From positions 48,358,779 through 48,422,778 of the forward strand of contig CM031614.1 in the NCBI GenBank assembly GCA_018398815.1: a DNA stretch of 64,000 nt. The letters are read 5' to 3'. Below, piece after piece: positions 21,456 to 32,524 of this stretch (position 1 is its first letter; each line of letters starts with the position of its first letter). A program made the translations under genes and the position numbers. The notes under the pieces were generated by a model. The model saw nothing but the letters and a program-made list of their open reading frames with translations, was not told where the DNA came from and did no database searches. This DNA comes from Conus ventricosus (Eukaryota > Mollusca > Gastropoda > Neogastropoda > Conidae).

Positions 21456-24400
21456 ATGGATAGTACAATATCCCATTGGAATATCCGTGGACTAAATTCC
21501 AACTTTGAGGAGTTACAGCTTCTGTGTCGATCTATAAACCTTCTGTCATGGCTCTTCAGGAAACTCAAATTCAAAGCCAGAAGACCTTTACTCTTTCTGG
21601 CTTTAATGTTCTTTCAAAACCTGCACAACCATCCACGTTGGGACTGTCGGGCGGTGTTGCCCTTCTCCTACACAAAACTCTGTTGTATAGTCCTGTCGCT
21701 CTGTCTACCTCCCTTCAGGCTGTAGCTGTGAGAGTCACTCTCCACAAGACTGTGACAATCTGTTCCCTTTATCTACCTCCTTCTGTCCCGGTTTGTCGTC
21801 AGGACCTTGTCAGTCTGATAAGAGAACTTCCTCGACCTTTTTTGCTGTTGGGTGACTTTAACGGTCACAATCCTCTTTGGGGTAGTGCCGGTACGTCACC
21901 CAGAGGTCTGCTGATGAGGATGTCCTTTCAGACTTGGATTTGTGTTGTCTGAACGACGGATCTGCAACTTACCTCCACTCTTCCACAGGTTCACTTTCGT
22001 GTTTAGATTTGTCGGTTTGTGACCCTCGCTGGTCCTGGACTATGAGTGGTCTGTCCATGACGATCTGCACGGAAGTGACCATTTCCCTGTCCTTTTAAAA
22101 CCTGTATTAACTGAACACGTCTCTGTCTCTCAGCATCTCAATTATAAGAAAGCAAACTGGGATCTTTTGCAGCCACTATTTCCAAGGAGTTCAGGGACAC
22201 TGATTTTCTTCAGAGTCCGGACCCAGCAGAATCATGACTAACACTATAATCAAATGTGCTAAAGCCTGTATTCCAGTGTCTTCGATTAAACTTCAAATGC
22301 CAAAAACACCCTGGTTCGATTCAGAATGCCAACAAATTTCTAAAGTTAGAAAACGGGCTCAGCGTCAGGTATACAACGACCTTCGGGTCCCAACGCTCGA
22401 GCCCATCAGAAACTCCGTGCTAAATCAAGACACACTTTTAAAATCAGTAAACGTCGGTCCTGGAGAAGCTTCTGCTCCAGGCTGACATCAAAAACTTCTA
22501 AGAAAAAAGTGTGGAACATCATTAAGAAAATCAAAGGGAAGAACACCTGTCCCACTGTGAACCATCTCAAGTTTTCGGATTCTTTAATAACAGAGAAGAA
22601 AGCAGTTGCTAATCTGCTTGCTTCAACCATTGAAAAGAATTCTCCTCTTCTAATAAATCAGCCACTTTTGTCAAAAACAAAGCCCTAAAAGAAAAATCAC
22701 CCTGCAACTTTTCGTCCGATAACATGGAAGACTACAATCTTCCTTTCACGTTAAACGAGCTGAAATCTGCCTTACTTTCTTGCAGCGATTCCTCTCCAGG
22801 TACAGATGACATCCATTATCAGCTGTTGAAACATCTTCGCTAGAAGGTCTGACCACACTGCTACAGGTCTACAACCATGTGTGGACTACAGGTTTTTTTC
22901 CACCCTCTTGGCGGAAAGCCCTCATTATTCCATCCCAAACCTGGAAAAGATCTTTCTAACCCTTCAAACTACCGTCCCATAGCTTTGACCAGCTGTGTCT
23001 GTAAACTGATGGAGAAAATGGTCAATGCTAGGCTCATGTGGAAACTCGAAACCGATGGCCTTTTGGCGAAAGAACAGTGTGGTTTCCGCAAACATCGGTC
23101 TACAGTTGACCATTTGATTCGTCTGGAATCTACACTTCGGAATGCCTTTCTGAACAAACAGCATGCTGTGGCAATTTTTTTCGACTTGGAGAAGGCCTAC
23201 GATACTACCTGGAAGTCGGGGATACTTCATGATCTCCACGATCTGGGTTTTCGAGGTCATCTTCCGCTTTTTATTCAAAATTTTTTGGCAGAACGACAGT
23301 TTCAGGTCCGGGTTGGCACCACTCTCTCTGATGTCCACGAGCAGGAGTTGGGTGTTCCACAGGGGAGCATACTTTCTCCTGCCCTCTTTAGCATCAAGAT
23401 CAATAACATTGTTCAATCAGTTCAGCAGGGTTCAGACTGCTCATTGTTTGTGGATGATTTTGCTGTCTACGCAACTGGAAGCCTGTACCCGAGTGTCCAG
23501 CGCAGGCTCCAGCTTTGCGTAGATAAAATCCATCGGTGGGCAGATGAAAACGGTTTCACCTTTTCCCCAACAAAGACACGTGTATTCACTTCCATAATTT
23601 CCGTCAGTTTTTTCCAGATCCTGAACTTCAAGTAGGGAAATCTCTCATTCCAGCTGTTAAAGAGGCCAAATTTCTGGGAGTCATTTTTGACCAAAAACTT
23701 AACTTTCTCAGCCATATCAAAAACCTCAAAACTGCTTGCCAGAAAGCACTGAATATTCTGCGGGTCGTAGCGCACACCGACTGGGGCGCTGATAAGAAAA
23801 CTTTGTTGCACCTCTACAGAGCCCTGGTCCGTTCTAAACTGGACTACGGTTGTGCTGTGTACGGCTCCGCAAGATCATCTTACCTCAAACTCTTGGACCC
23901 TATCCACCATCAAGGGCTTCGTCTCTGTCTTGGAGCGTTCCGCACCACCCCTGTGTACAGCCTGTACGCAGAGGCGGGTGAACCTTCATTGTCCAACCGC
24001 AGGCTGAAACTGTCTTTGAATTATTATATCCGACTGTTCTCAGAACCGCAGAATCCTGCCTATGACTGTGTCTTTGACCCTCCGTTCCAAAGTAAGTTTG
24101 AAAACAACCCAAAATGTATTCCGCCATTTGGTCTTCGTATGCGGCCTCACGTGCGGAATGCAGGTATAGACCTAGGAGTTGTGTCCGATTTTTCCAAGTT
24201 TCCGGATCAACCACCGTGGACCTTCTTCACACCAGAGATTCGTTTTGATCTTGCAGCTTTTCGCAAAGAGTCTACCAGCTCTCTGGCGTACAAGGCATTG
24301 TATGCTGAGCTCTGTTTGAAATTCCCATCCTGTCAAAAAGTTTTTACTGACGGTTCCAAGTCTGAAGATGGAGTGGCCTGTGCAGCCTATTGCCCTGGGG

Positions 24401-25212
24401 CTCCTTCTCAGATACTGTTGGAACATATTCATTCAGATGCTTCTGTCTATTCTGCTGAACTTACTGCTCTGGTTTTGGCTTTGAAGATAATCTCACATTC
24501 TTCAAAGAGGGACTTTCTGGTTCTGTCGGATTCGCTGTCAGCTTTGGAGGCCATAGCTGGCCGCAACCTTCAGCATCCAGAACTTTTACTTTTTTTTGAA
24601 CTTTTTAGTAAGTTGAAGGCGGACGGTTACAACATTACTCTTGCTTGGGTTCCTGGTCATGTTGGCATCGGCGGGAACGAAATGGTTGATCGTTTAGCCA
24701 AGAACGCCACAAGAGAGAAACTGTCCAACACTTATATCCCCTGCTCAGATGTGAAACCCAAAATTAACGATTATGTGAGAGACCTCTGGCAGGAGGATTG
24801 GAACACACAGACGAATAACAAACTCTTTCAGATCCGTCCAAACCTTAAGGACTTCTTCTTCTTCTTCTTCTTCCAGGTGGGGATGTTTAACCTGCCCCGT
24901 GCCCACAGTCTTCAAGTAGACTTCCTCCCATCTACGTCGGGTGGTCGTAAAGAGGAAACGGTTCTGTGCCGGCTGCACACCGGCCATTCGTATTTTACCC
25001 ATTCTTACCTTTTAAAGAGTGAAGAAGCTCCGTGGTGCATTCCATGTCATGCGCCACTCACAATGAAACATGTTCTTTTAGAGTGTTGGGACTTGCACGA
25101 TGTGAGACACAAACATTTTACAGCGGAGTCCATGAAGATCCTGTTCAGGGATGTCCCGCCTGATGTGATCCTTGAGTTTTTGAGAGAGATTACCATTTTT
25201 CATCTGATTTAA
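21456..25212 (+). pseudogene. I/Nimb-like ORF2 (endonuclease, RT, RNase H), frameshifted
   Basis: Endonuclease at 21456-22200: STISHWNIRGLNSNFEEL, MALQETQIQSQ and LLLGDFNGHNPLWGS. RT at about 22880-23640: NPSNYRPIALTSCVCKLMEK, FRKHRSTVDHLIRLES, FDLEKAYDTTW (first catalytic D), GVPQGSILSPALFSIKIN and CSLFVDDFAVYATGS (FVDD). From 23803 one open frame runs 469 codons: LVRSKLDYGCAVYGSARSS, RNase H with FTDGSKSEDGVA, SAELTALVLAL, LSDSLSALEA and GNEMVDRLAKNA, then a finger WCIPCHAPLTMKHVLLEC. At least four frame breaks separate these blocks, so no full protein can be made. The order EN-RT-RNase H-finger is complete. Confidence 0.92.
23803..25212 (+). CDS. I/Nimb-like ORF2 C-terminal segment: RT thumb, RNase H, CCHC finger, open 469 codons
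   Basis: Longest open frame in the window. RNase H removes the RNA strand of the cDNA hybrid. Acidic residues expected for the active site are visible in FTDGSK (D), SAELTAL (E), LSDSLSAL (D) and EMVDRLAK (D), near residues 180, 210, 240 and 290. A TTC-run insertion near 24850-24925, absent from copy 2, adds about 20 residues including several F residues without breaking the frame. It is part of a broken ORF2 and not a separate gene; the first M is internal. Confidence 0.85.
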   Translation: MLHLYRALVRSKLDYGCAVYGSARSSYLKLLDPIHHQGLRLCLGAFRTTPVYSLYAEAGEPSLSNRRLKLSLNYYIRLFSEPQNPAYDCVFDPPFQSKFENNPKCIPPFGLRMRPHVRNAGIDLGVVSDFSKFPDQPPWTFFTPEIRFDLAAFRKESTSSLAYKALYAELCLKFPSCQKVFTDGSKSEDGVACAAYCPGAPSQILLEHIHSDASVYSAELTALVLALKIISHSSKRDFLVLSDSLSALEAIAGRNLQHPELLLFFELFSKLKADGYNITLAWVPGHVGIGGNEMVDRLAKNATREKLSNTYIPCSDVKPKINDYVRDLWQEDWNTQTNNKLFQIRPNLKDFFFFFFFQVGMFNLPRAHSLQVDFLPSTSGGRKEETVLCRLHTGHSYFTHSYLLKSEEAPWCIPCHAPLTMKHVLLECWDLHDVRHKHFTAESMKILFRDVPPDVILEFLREITIFHLI

Positions 25213-25400
25213 GATTTTACGGAAGAAAGATTTTTAACAAAGTTTCTGGTGCGTTTGTAGACGATGTCATTTAATGAGATGTATGTAAGTGGTGGTTTTT
25301 TTTTTTTTATTGGACTGGTGAGTTGATTTTAACGTGGTGACAGCCCTGATATGGCCCTTTGCGGTCGGCTGGGCTATAAGCAACATTATCTTATCTTATC

Positions 25401-26005
25401 TAATTAACAAGATGGCTCTTTTTTGTACTTTCTCAATACTTGCTGATTGCCTTTTTAAATAAGGGCTGCATATCACATTTCCATACTCCAGGTGGGGTCT
25501 AACTAATGCCTAATATAGTAATGTAAAAACTTCAGTATCCAAATATGAAAAAGACCGTCTGATTATGCCGAGCATTTTATTTGCTTTCATCATTACACTG
25601 TTTATGTGCTTGTCAAATTTTAGACTGCTATCAAACATTACACCAAGATCTTTTTCTTCTGAAACGGAATCAACATCTGAAACAGCATCATTATATTTCA
25701 TAGTATATGTATTCTCCGGATTATTTTTTCCATAATGTATAACCTTGCATTTAACTGGATTAAAATATAAATTTCATGTTTCACTCCACTTAATTAGATT
25801 ATCAATATCATCTTGTAATTTAAGATGGTTACTTACAGAATCATATATTTTCGTATCATCTGCAAATATTTTACATGAACTAATTACACATTCTGGCAGG
25901 TCATTTATAAAAACTGTGAACAGAATAGGTCCAAGAATACTTCCCTGCAGAATACCGCTTACAACATCTATATTTGAAGAATAATTATTTCCAACTTTCA
26001 CCCTT
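25401..26005 (-). pseudogene. CR1-like reverse transcriptase, 5' piece of tandem unit 2
   Basis: Minus-strand DVVSGILQGSILGPILF, KIFADDTKIYDSV and EEKDLGVMFDSSLKFDKHIN are nearly identical to unit 1. The proline of GIPQGS is changed to leucine and there is a stop after KWSET. It continues across the inserted element into 19395-19010. Confidence 0.85.
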
Positions 26006-26034
26006 TGTACTCGATTAGAAAGAAAACTCTTAAT

Positions 26035-26810
26035 CCAGTTCTGGATTATATTTTGTCGGCAGTTCCTTCCAGTGGGTGTCTAGTCGTGATTTGAAGATGT
26101 TGACTGTAGGGCTCAGTACTACTACACAGTCAGGAAGACCATTCCAAACATCAGTCACTCGAAGAGAGAAGTAATTTCCCCTGATGTTCTGTCTGTGATG
26201 AACTTTGGATAATTTCAGGGAGTGTCCTCTGCTGTCCCTGTTGGTGAAAAATTCAAACTGTGGTTTGTCACTCCGGCAAGTACCATGAATAAACTTCCCT
26301 CTGCTGTCCCTGTTGGTGAAAAATTCAAACTGTGGTTTGTCACTCCGGTAAGTGCCATGAATAAACTTGTACAAGTCGATCATGTCACTCCTTTTTCTTC
26401 TGTGCTCCAGGCTTGGAAGTTGAAGAGTAGAGAGACACTCAGGGTACGGTTTATCTTCAAGAAATGCTAAAAGTTTAGTGGCTCTGCGCTGAACATCCTC
26501 AACATCCTGGCACAGTGTTTTGTGGTAGGGTTGCCAGACAGAATGTCTGTACTCTAGTACTGGTCGTACCAGAGACTAGTACAGTTGTAGGAAAGTGTCT
26601 TTGGTGAGGAAGTCAAAGGAGCGCCAGATAATACCAACTACTCTATTTGCTTTAGCGGTTGCCTTGGCCACATGCTCTCTGAAATTCAATTTATCAGTGT
26701 AGACCCCAAGGTCCTTCTCAACGTCGTTTTCAGATAGAGTTGTGGTACATGTCTTGCCCTTGATGTTTACATCATGAGTACCTGCAATGTTTATTGTGTT
26801 TGAGACAGGG
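26035..26810 (-). pseudogene. Second CR1-like reverse transcriptase tail, minus strand
   Basis: Reading down from 26810: SENDVEKDLGVYTD, KANRVVGIIWRSFDFLTKDT, LVRPVLEYRHSVWQPYHKT and VQRRATKLLAFLEDKPYPEC, then an open frame from 26383 to 26030 with DLYKFIHGTYRSDKPQFEFF and NIRGNYFSLRVTDVWNGLPD. It is a different subfamily from the CR1-like copies in the tandem units, whose 18590-18706 end carries the same tail. A 72-bp segment is duplicated in frame. Confidence 0.82.
26228..26371. repeat. 72-bp in-frame tandem duplication in CR1-like tail
   Basis: On the minus strand the 24-codon unit beginning KFIHGT and ending NRDSRG occurs twice, differing by Y/C at one residue. Confidence 0.88.
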
Positions 26811-26829
26811 ATGGCAATCCGCTGTCGCT

Positions 26830-27235
26830 TATTGCATTAGTGAGCGACGGTAAAGGTAAGTATGTTAGGTTAAACGTAAGTTTAGAAGTAAAATCTATTC
26901 GAGAACTTTGGAAAACAGCGGGCAGTTTGCATTAGACACTGTATGTGTAGGTGTATCGCTACGTGAATATATTTATATGCGAGCGCGCGTGCGTATGTGT
27001 GCGACTGTCTGTGTGTGGTCTTCACTTCTGATCTCTTCCCCCACCCCTCCACGGCCCAATCCAATTATTAGATTTATCATTCTGTTCCAGACTGTAACTC
27101 TCATCAACAGACATTGCAGTGATTTTTTTTTTCGTGACGTGTGTTTCTTTATTCATTTCTTTTTTTTTTTAGTTATTCATTTATAATCATCTACTTGTTC
27201 TCTAATTCATTTTATGTTTTTTTTTCATGGATCAA
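26830..27235. other. No gene recognised
   Basis: AT-rich sequence with T runs. No domain, repeat unit or RNA was recognised. Confidence 0.5.
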
Positions 27236-27551
27236 TGTATTAGATTATATCGGAAATGAAGTGAGGTAGGGAACAGTAAACGATAAACAGTAAACAAGTG
27301 GGGTATGTTTTGCTCCCATAAGGAAACCTAACACAGAGTAACTTTTATTCAAGACTGGCACAGCCGGGTCATTGCTATGAAGACAGTTCAGTTGTTGCCT
27401 GTGCTTGTTTTTCCCCCACTATTAGATTGTTTGTCTATGTATTTGTCTGACTTTATTCAAGTTTAAAAGGCTGGCCAGTCTTGAATAAAAGTTACTCTGT
27501 GTTAGGTTTCCTTATGGGAGCAAAACATACCCCACTTGTATTAGATTATAT
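27236..27551. mobile_element. Foldback sequence with 66-bp perfect inverted arms, flanked by a 15-bp direct repeat
   Basis: Arms at 27294-27359 and 27474-27539 are perfect reverse complements, separated by 114 bp. The 15-bp direct repeat 'tgtattagattatat' is at 27236-27250 and 27537-27551. It may be an inserted MITE-like or foldback element. No coding capacity. Confidence 0.75.
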
Positions 27552-28655
27552 GTTGATTAATGTATCTAGAAGATAGTACAGGCACTTAGTGCTTTTTCTT
27601 TCCTTCATTCTGTGATATATTAACTTTTATTATATTTGTGATGTTTATTCATTAATTTCCATACATATTTCTATGGATGTATCAATGTATTTATTCACAA
27701 ATGTTGGAATCGTGCTAGGTTCAAGAGTTTTTGAGTATATTTACATCTACAGGAATTCTGATCTATGGTACTTAGGAGTTACAAGTACATTATGTATTTT
27801 TTATTTGTATGTTATTGTTACTCCGTTTATGTGAAATGGAACTTTTGGGTTGTAGCTTTTTTTTGTTTATTTTTTGTATATTTGATTGTATTGAAATTGG
27901 TAATTTATGTGATCAGTGTCTTAAGTTTATTACACTTTTATTTATGTGCTGTCAAGCCAGCTGTTTTGTAATAGCAAAAGAAGAAAATACAGTCACACAT
28001 GCACACTTACATGTGTATGAATGTGTAAGTGTTTGTCCACATGCGCATGTAAGTGTGCACGTGTGTTAAATGTATTGATAAATGACGATTGAGTTAAACG
28101 AACGATTCGACATGCCGTTCATGTTCGAAGATCTAGAGCTGGTTTGTTGTGCTGCACTTTGTAAAGTGTAATTGCCATGATCAAGAATCCAGAAGCTAGT
28201 TGAAAAACAAGGTCAACAAAAGCAAAAAAAAATGTGCTGTCTGTAATGACATATGAAACTCAGTGGAAAAGAAACTTTCCCAAACACGAATGAATCAAGA
28301 GTTGGATTACTAACCAGTTAAATGCACAAGTAAGATACAAAGTTGTCTTTTCGTTTACATATCAGTTTATTTTTTATTTACCTTTTTACCCTTTGAGTTG
28401 TTTATTGAATGAAACCGGACTTGTCTATTAGTTACGAAAATTCCTTACATGTTTTGTTTACATTGTTTTAAGACACCATTCAGCATTTGGCTTATCACCC
28501 TGCTATGGCTATTTTGGTCAGTGAGACCGTAAGTAGCGTGACTTGACTGATTGAATCATTGATTTATGTGCTTGTTCCTTTTTTTCTTAGTGTATTTCAA
28601 GCTGATAATGTAATTAAAACAAAAGAAATGTCAGCTTGTCAAAGCATGCGCGCAC
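27552..28655. other. No gene recognised
   Basis: AT-rich. Short hydrophobic open frames near 27765-28070 have no homology that I recognise and follow base composition. Confidence 0.5.
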
Positions 28656-28673
28656 ACACAAACACACACACAC

Positions 28674-28728
<55 letters not shown>

Positions 28729-28762
28729 CATGAGTGCACATGCTCCCTTTCTCTGTCTCTGT

Positions 28763-28810
<48 letters not shown>

Positions 28811-28880
28811 CACACACAACACACACACCACACGCACACACACGCACACACACATCATACGTATGCATGCACGCACACAC
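28656..28880. repeat. (CA)n microsatellites
   Basis: ca tracts at about 28662-28725 and 28764-28875 with short interruptions. Confidence 0.95.
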
Positions 28881-29339
28881 ACAGTTTTGGTTAGTCCATA
28901 TTAAATCTGTTCTTTTTTTCTTTTTTTTTTTTTTTTTAAGCTAGCAGAGATGAAACTTTGCTCAAACCAGTCTTTTTGATAGCACTTACAGACTCAAGTT
29001 ACACACCGGAAAGCAAAAATGGTCTTGTATTCAAAAGCAAAACTGCCCACTGCAGTTGTGGCCTGATACATTGTTGATATGTAAAGTGTTTAAGTGAAGG
29101 TTGCTTTACAGTCTAGTAAGCTTATGTTAATGTGTGTGTTGATTTCATGCGTCGTTTAATTCTACATTGATGACACATTTTCACATCACTCCTCAGTTTT
29201 GTCTAATTCTGGATCTGCATCTGAATCAATACGTTGCTGAAACCACGTTGATTATTTTTAACGGAAACTATGGGAGCACAGTGAGAATGTACCGATTAGA
29301 TGGGGAGGGGATGGGGGAGGAGGAGTGGGCATTAAAAAG

Positions 29340-32300
29340 AAGAGGAAGAGGGATAGAGCCACATGCTAGGAATCTGCCAACATCTGACGAAAATGTGGAG
29401 GCAGATGGGGCTTGAGCAGTCTCCTGGCTGGTTCCAGTCGATGATTGTGCAGGGAAAGGAAGACCATTCATGCTGCCTGGTCCACTGTCTGGCACCAGGT
29501 AGCCACAGGTGCTATCGATGACTTCCACAAAATCATGTTTGAGGTTACATGATCGGTGAAGGTGTTTAGGCCTGCCCTTTTTGCGAGTCTTACAAGCAGT
29601 CTTCATGAACTTGTCGCATGGTGTGGCTGGAAGCGTGCCTCGAATTAGGTTGAAAAAGGTTGTAGTCATAGCTTCTTCCAGCGGCCTTTCAGTAGAGGAA
29701 GTCCCAGCTCCCGGAGTATGGAGTCCGTTAGCACATCCCATCTGTCTGGATTTATAGTCTCCAGTGTTTGATAAACGAGCTGGTTGCCGCTATAATGTAT
29801 TCGTTTCAATTGAACCTCGTCCTCCAAGTATTAATCCCATATTGCGGAGACGTATCCCAAGGTTGGTTATATTATAGTGATATGTACTTGGCGAAGATAC
29901 CTTTAAGAGCTATCGTCGAGGTTCCTCCTCAGGATGCCGAGAGTAGTACTGGTCTTTCGCTGAGATTGGTGATATGAGTCATCCATACAGATCCAATGAC
30001 ATCATGATCCTTAGGTGGGGATTCCTGATCGACATACTTTAAGAATGTTCCCACATAACTTGCAGAAGTGTGCAGATTTGTTTCGGCATGACTGCATTTT
30101 TGCAGGTTAAACTGCATACCCCCAGTCCCTGGCCTCTATTTCCAGTCTGTCCGTTGATGTTACTGAATCTGGGAGCGAGATAACAGGCAAAGGGCCTGAT
30201 ACGGAGTCTCAGAGGACCCCAGAATCGACGGCCACTTCTTCGGTGGATTATTCCTCCAGTACCAACTTCGTGATTCTCTTTGGAGCTTTCAGTCCGTTTG
30301 TTGACTGATCCCTGGATACCCTGGTGCTGCAGCTTATTGAGGAACTGTGTAGAGGGACTGTACTGAATGTCTTGTGAAGTCACAATATCACACCATCAGT
30401 CTGGAAGCTCAGTCTCACAAGAGTATCCAGATTTAAAGCTGTGATTCTTGTTGGTGAGGATGTTGTGAAGGGGTCGGCAGTACTCTATTGCAGCTTACAG
30501 GCTACAGATGTCAGAGAGATGGGTCTGCTTTCTTCCTGTTGCCCTTTTTGAACAGGCTTGAGATTTTGGTGAGATGTTTGCTGTTAACCATTTTTCGGAA
30601 GGTTGCGTGTTTGCATGGAGAAGTTCAAGATGCGAGTGAGGGGTGGAGGACCAGGGTTCGGCAGCAGCTCTTCGAAACCTCACAGCTGGGCATGTCGTCT
30701 GGTCCGTTGGCCTCTGAGACATTCAGGTTCCTCACTGAGCAACTTGGAAACTCCCTCAGCAGAGACTAGAAGGTCAGCTATGCCAGGAAAAGACGGGCCT
30801 TTGATTTGGGGTAGTGGTGATTGATCGAGCCATCATCTTGAACTGGTTGAGAATCCTTGCCTGTCGCTGCACAAAGTAAAGTCATTCTTCCTGCGTGTTA
30901 CTCCTGTACCGTCCTGGTGTCTCACTTTAACATGCCATCAACAATAATAGAATTGACAAAGTGCTGTTCTGCTTTCACCAAAGGTCTTCTGCATTCTGTC
31001 TTGCAAAAGTTGTAGTTGGACCAGTTGTTGAATTTCTTACTTTTCTGGCACTGTCTCTTTTTTTTTAACTGTTGAAGGGATGACGAATATCTCTGTTAGT
31101 CCATGGGATACCATTCTTCTTAAGCGGTAGTACGGAAGAGGTGATATTGCGCATGACATGGGGTGTTCCTTCTCTATGACTGTCATAACAGATGTGGGCA
31201 ATATGGGTGTTACTTCTCTATGACTGTCATAACAGATGTGGGCACGATATGGGGGTTACTTCTCGATGACTGTCATAACAGATGTGGGCACGATATGGGG
31301 TGTTACTATCTCTATGACTGTCATAACAGATGTGGGCGATATAGGAGTTACTTCTCTATGACTGTCATAACAGATGTGGGCGAATATGGGTGTTACTTCT
31401 CTATGACTGTCATAACAGATGTGGGCGATATGGGTGTTACTTCTCTATGACTGTCATAACAGATGTGGGCATGATATGGGTGTTACTTCTCTATGACTGT
31501 CATAACAGATGTGGGCCGATATGGGTGTTACTTCTCTATGACTGTCATAACAGATGTGGGCGTGATATGGATGTTACTTCTCTATGACTGTCATAACAGA
31601 TGTGGGCGTGATATGGGTGTTACTTCTCTATGACTGTCATAACAGATGTGGGCGTGATATGGGTGTTACTTCTCTATGACTGTCATAACAGATGTGGGCA
31701 CGATATGGGTGTTACTTCTCTATGACTGTCATAACAGATGTGGGCGTGATATGGGTGTTACTTCTCTATGACTGTCATAACAGATGTGGGCTGATATGGG
31801 ATGTTACTTCTCTATGACTGTCATAACAGATGTGGGCGGATATGGGATGTTACTTCTCTATGACTGTCATAACAGATGTGGGCGTGATATGAGTGTTACT
31901 TCTCTATGACTGTCATAACAGATGTGGGCGATATGGGTGTTACTTCTCTATGACTGTCATAACAGATGTGGGCGTGATATGGGATGTTACTTCTCTATGA
32001 CTGTCATAACAGATGTGGGCGTGATAATGGGATGTTACTTCTCTATGACTGTCATAACAGATTGTGGGCGTGATATGGGTGTTACTTCTCTATGACTGTC
32101 ATAACAGATGTGGTGTGATATGGGATGTTACTTCTCTATGACTGTCATAACAGATGTGGGCGTGATATGGGATGTTACTTCTCTATGACTGTCATAACAG
32201 ATGTGGGCGTGATATGGGGTGTTACTTCTCTATGACTGTCATGATAGATGGTTTGAAGACCCTCCACGTGGTGTTGATGTCCAGTCCTTCCTCCATTCTT

Positions 32301-32380
32301 TCCAGGTTGTCCATAAGTGACTCAGTGTCCTTTTACATCTCCTCAGAGTTGGCCTTTAAGGAAAAAATAGGAAGAAGTTT
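29340..32380 (-). pseudogene. Decayed non-LTR retrotransposon (EN end, RT, C-terminus), minus strand
   Basis: Pieces follow the domain order from high to low coordinates in changing frames. End of the endonuclease at about 32375-32240 (NLERMEEGLDINTTWRVFKP then SIMTVIEK), linker KKNGIPWTNRDIRHPF near 31115, SEANGPDDMPSC near 30700, SLFKKGNRKKADPSL near 30550, STEEVAVDSGV near 30225 (region of the GVPQGS block), MQFNLQKC near 30100, LGILRRNL near 29930, DSILRELGLPLLK near 29700 and TTFFNLIRGTLPATPCDKFM near 29650. This is the order of CR1/jockey-type ORF2. The 157-codon open frame at 29268-29741 is its C-terminal remnant. The 46-bp minisatellite interrupts it between endonuclease and RT. Confidence 0.78.
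31145..32255. repeat. Minisatellite, about 24 units of about 46 bp
   Basis: The unit contains 'tctctatgactgtcataaca' followed by 'gatgtgggc' and a variable 'gtgatatgggtgttact' part. Unit lengths are about 43-48 bp. The last unit reads 'atgactgtcatgatagatgg' and passes into retroelement coding sequence. Each unit has the 11-bp near-palindrome ATGACTGTCAT. Confidence 0.97.
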
Positions 32381-32524
32381 CTAACATCGCCGCCGCCAGA
32401 ACTGTCTGACTTTTATGAACCATCTGAGGAACAGAAGACTGCCGAGATAGTTTTTATTGCAGTTGGAATGACCTCAGTCTATCTTGTTGTCACTTTCTTG
32501 TGTAAAATAAAATGCATTTAAAAT

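Larger units (their letters stand above)
19396..25400 (+). mobile_element. Full-length I/Nimb-like non-LTR retrotransposon, copy 1
   Basis: 6005 bp with a sharp 5' end ('ccctccgggggttgc') and a 3' tail of ttatc units. Two genes: ORF1 with zinc knuckles, and ORF2 with an apurinic-type endonuclease, RT, RNase H and a C-terminal finger. An RNase H domain after RT with a CCHC ORF1 is characteristic of the I group, which includes Nimb elements described from snails. Compared with copy 2 it has a roughly 60-bp insertion near 24850-24925. It is full length but both frames are broken by small indels. Confidence 0.92.
18711..26180. repeat. 1450-bp tandem duplication, second unit (split by insertion)
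   Basis: 18711-19395 and 25401-26180 together match the first unit. The interruption is the full-length element at 19396-25400. The join point in the uninterrupted unit reads 'taattaacaagatggctctt'. Confidence 0.92.

Noticed and set aside
29268..29741. A 157-codon host protein on the minus strand
   Set aside because: It continues the C-terminal order of the decayed non-LTR element at 29340-32380.
31145..32255. A CRISPR-like array
   Set aside because: Units are contiguous with no unique spacers, the genome is eukaryotic, and the array merges with retroelement code.
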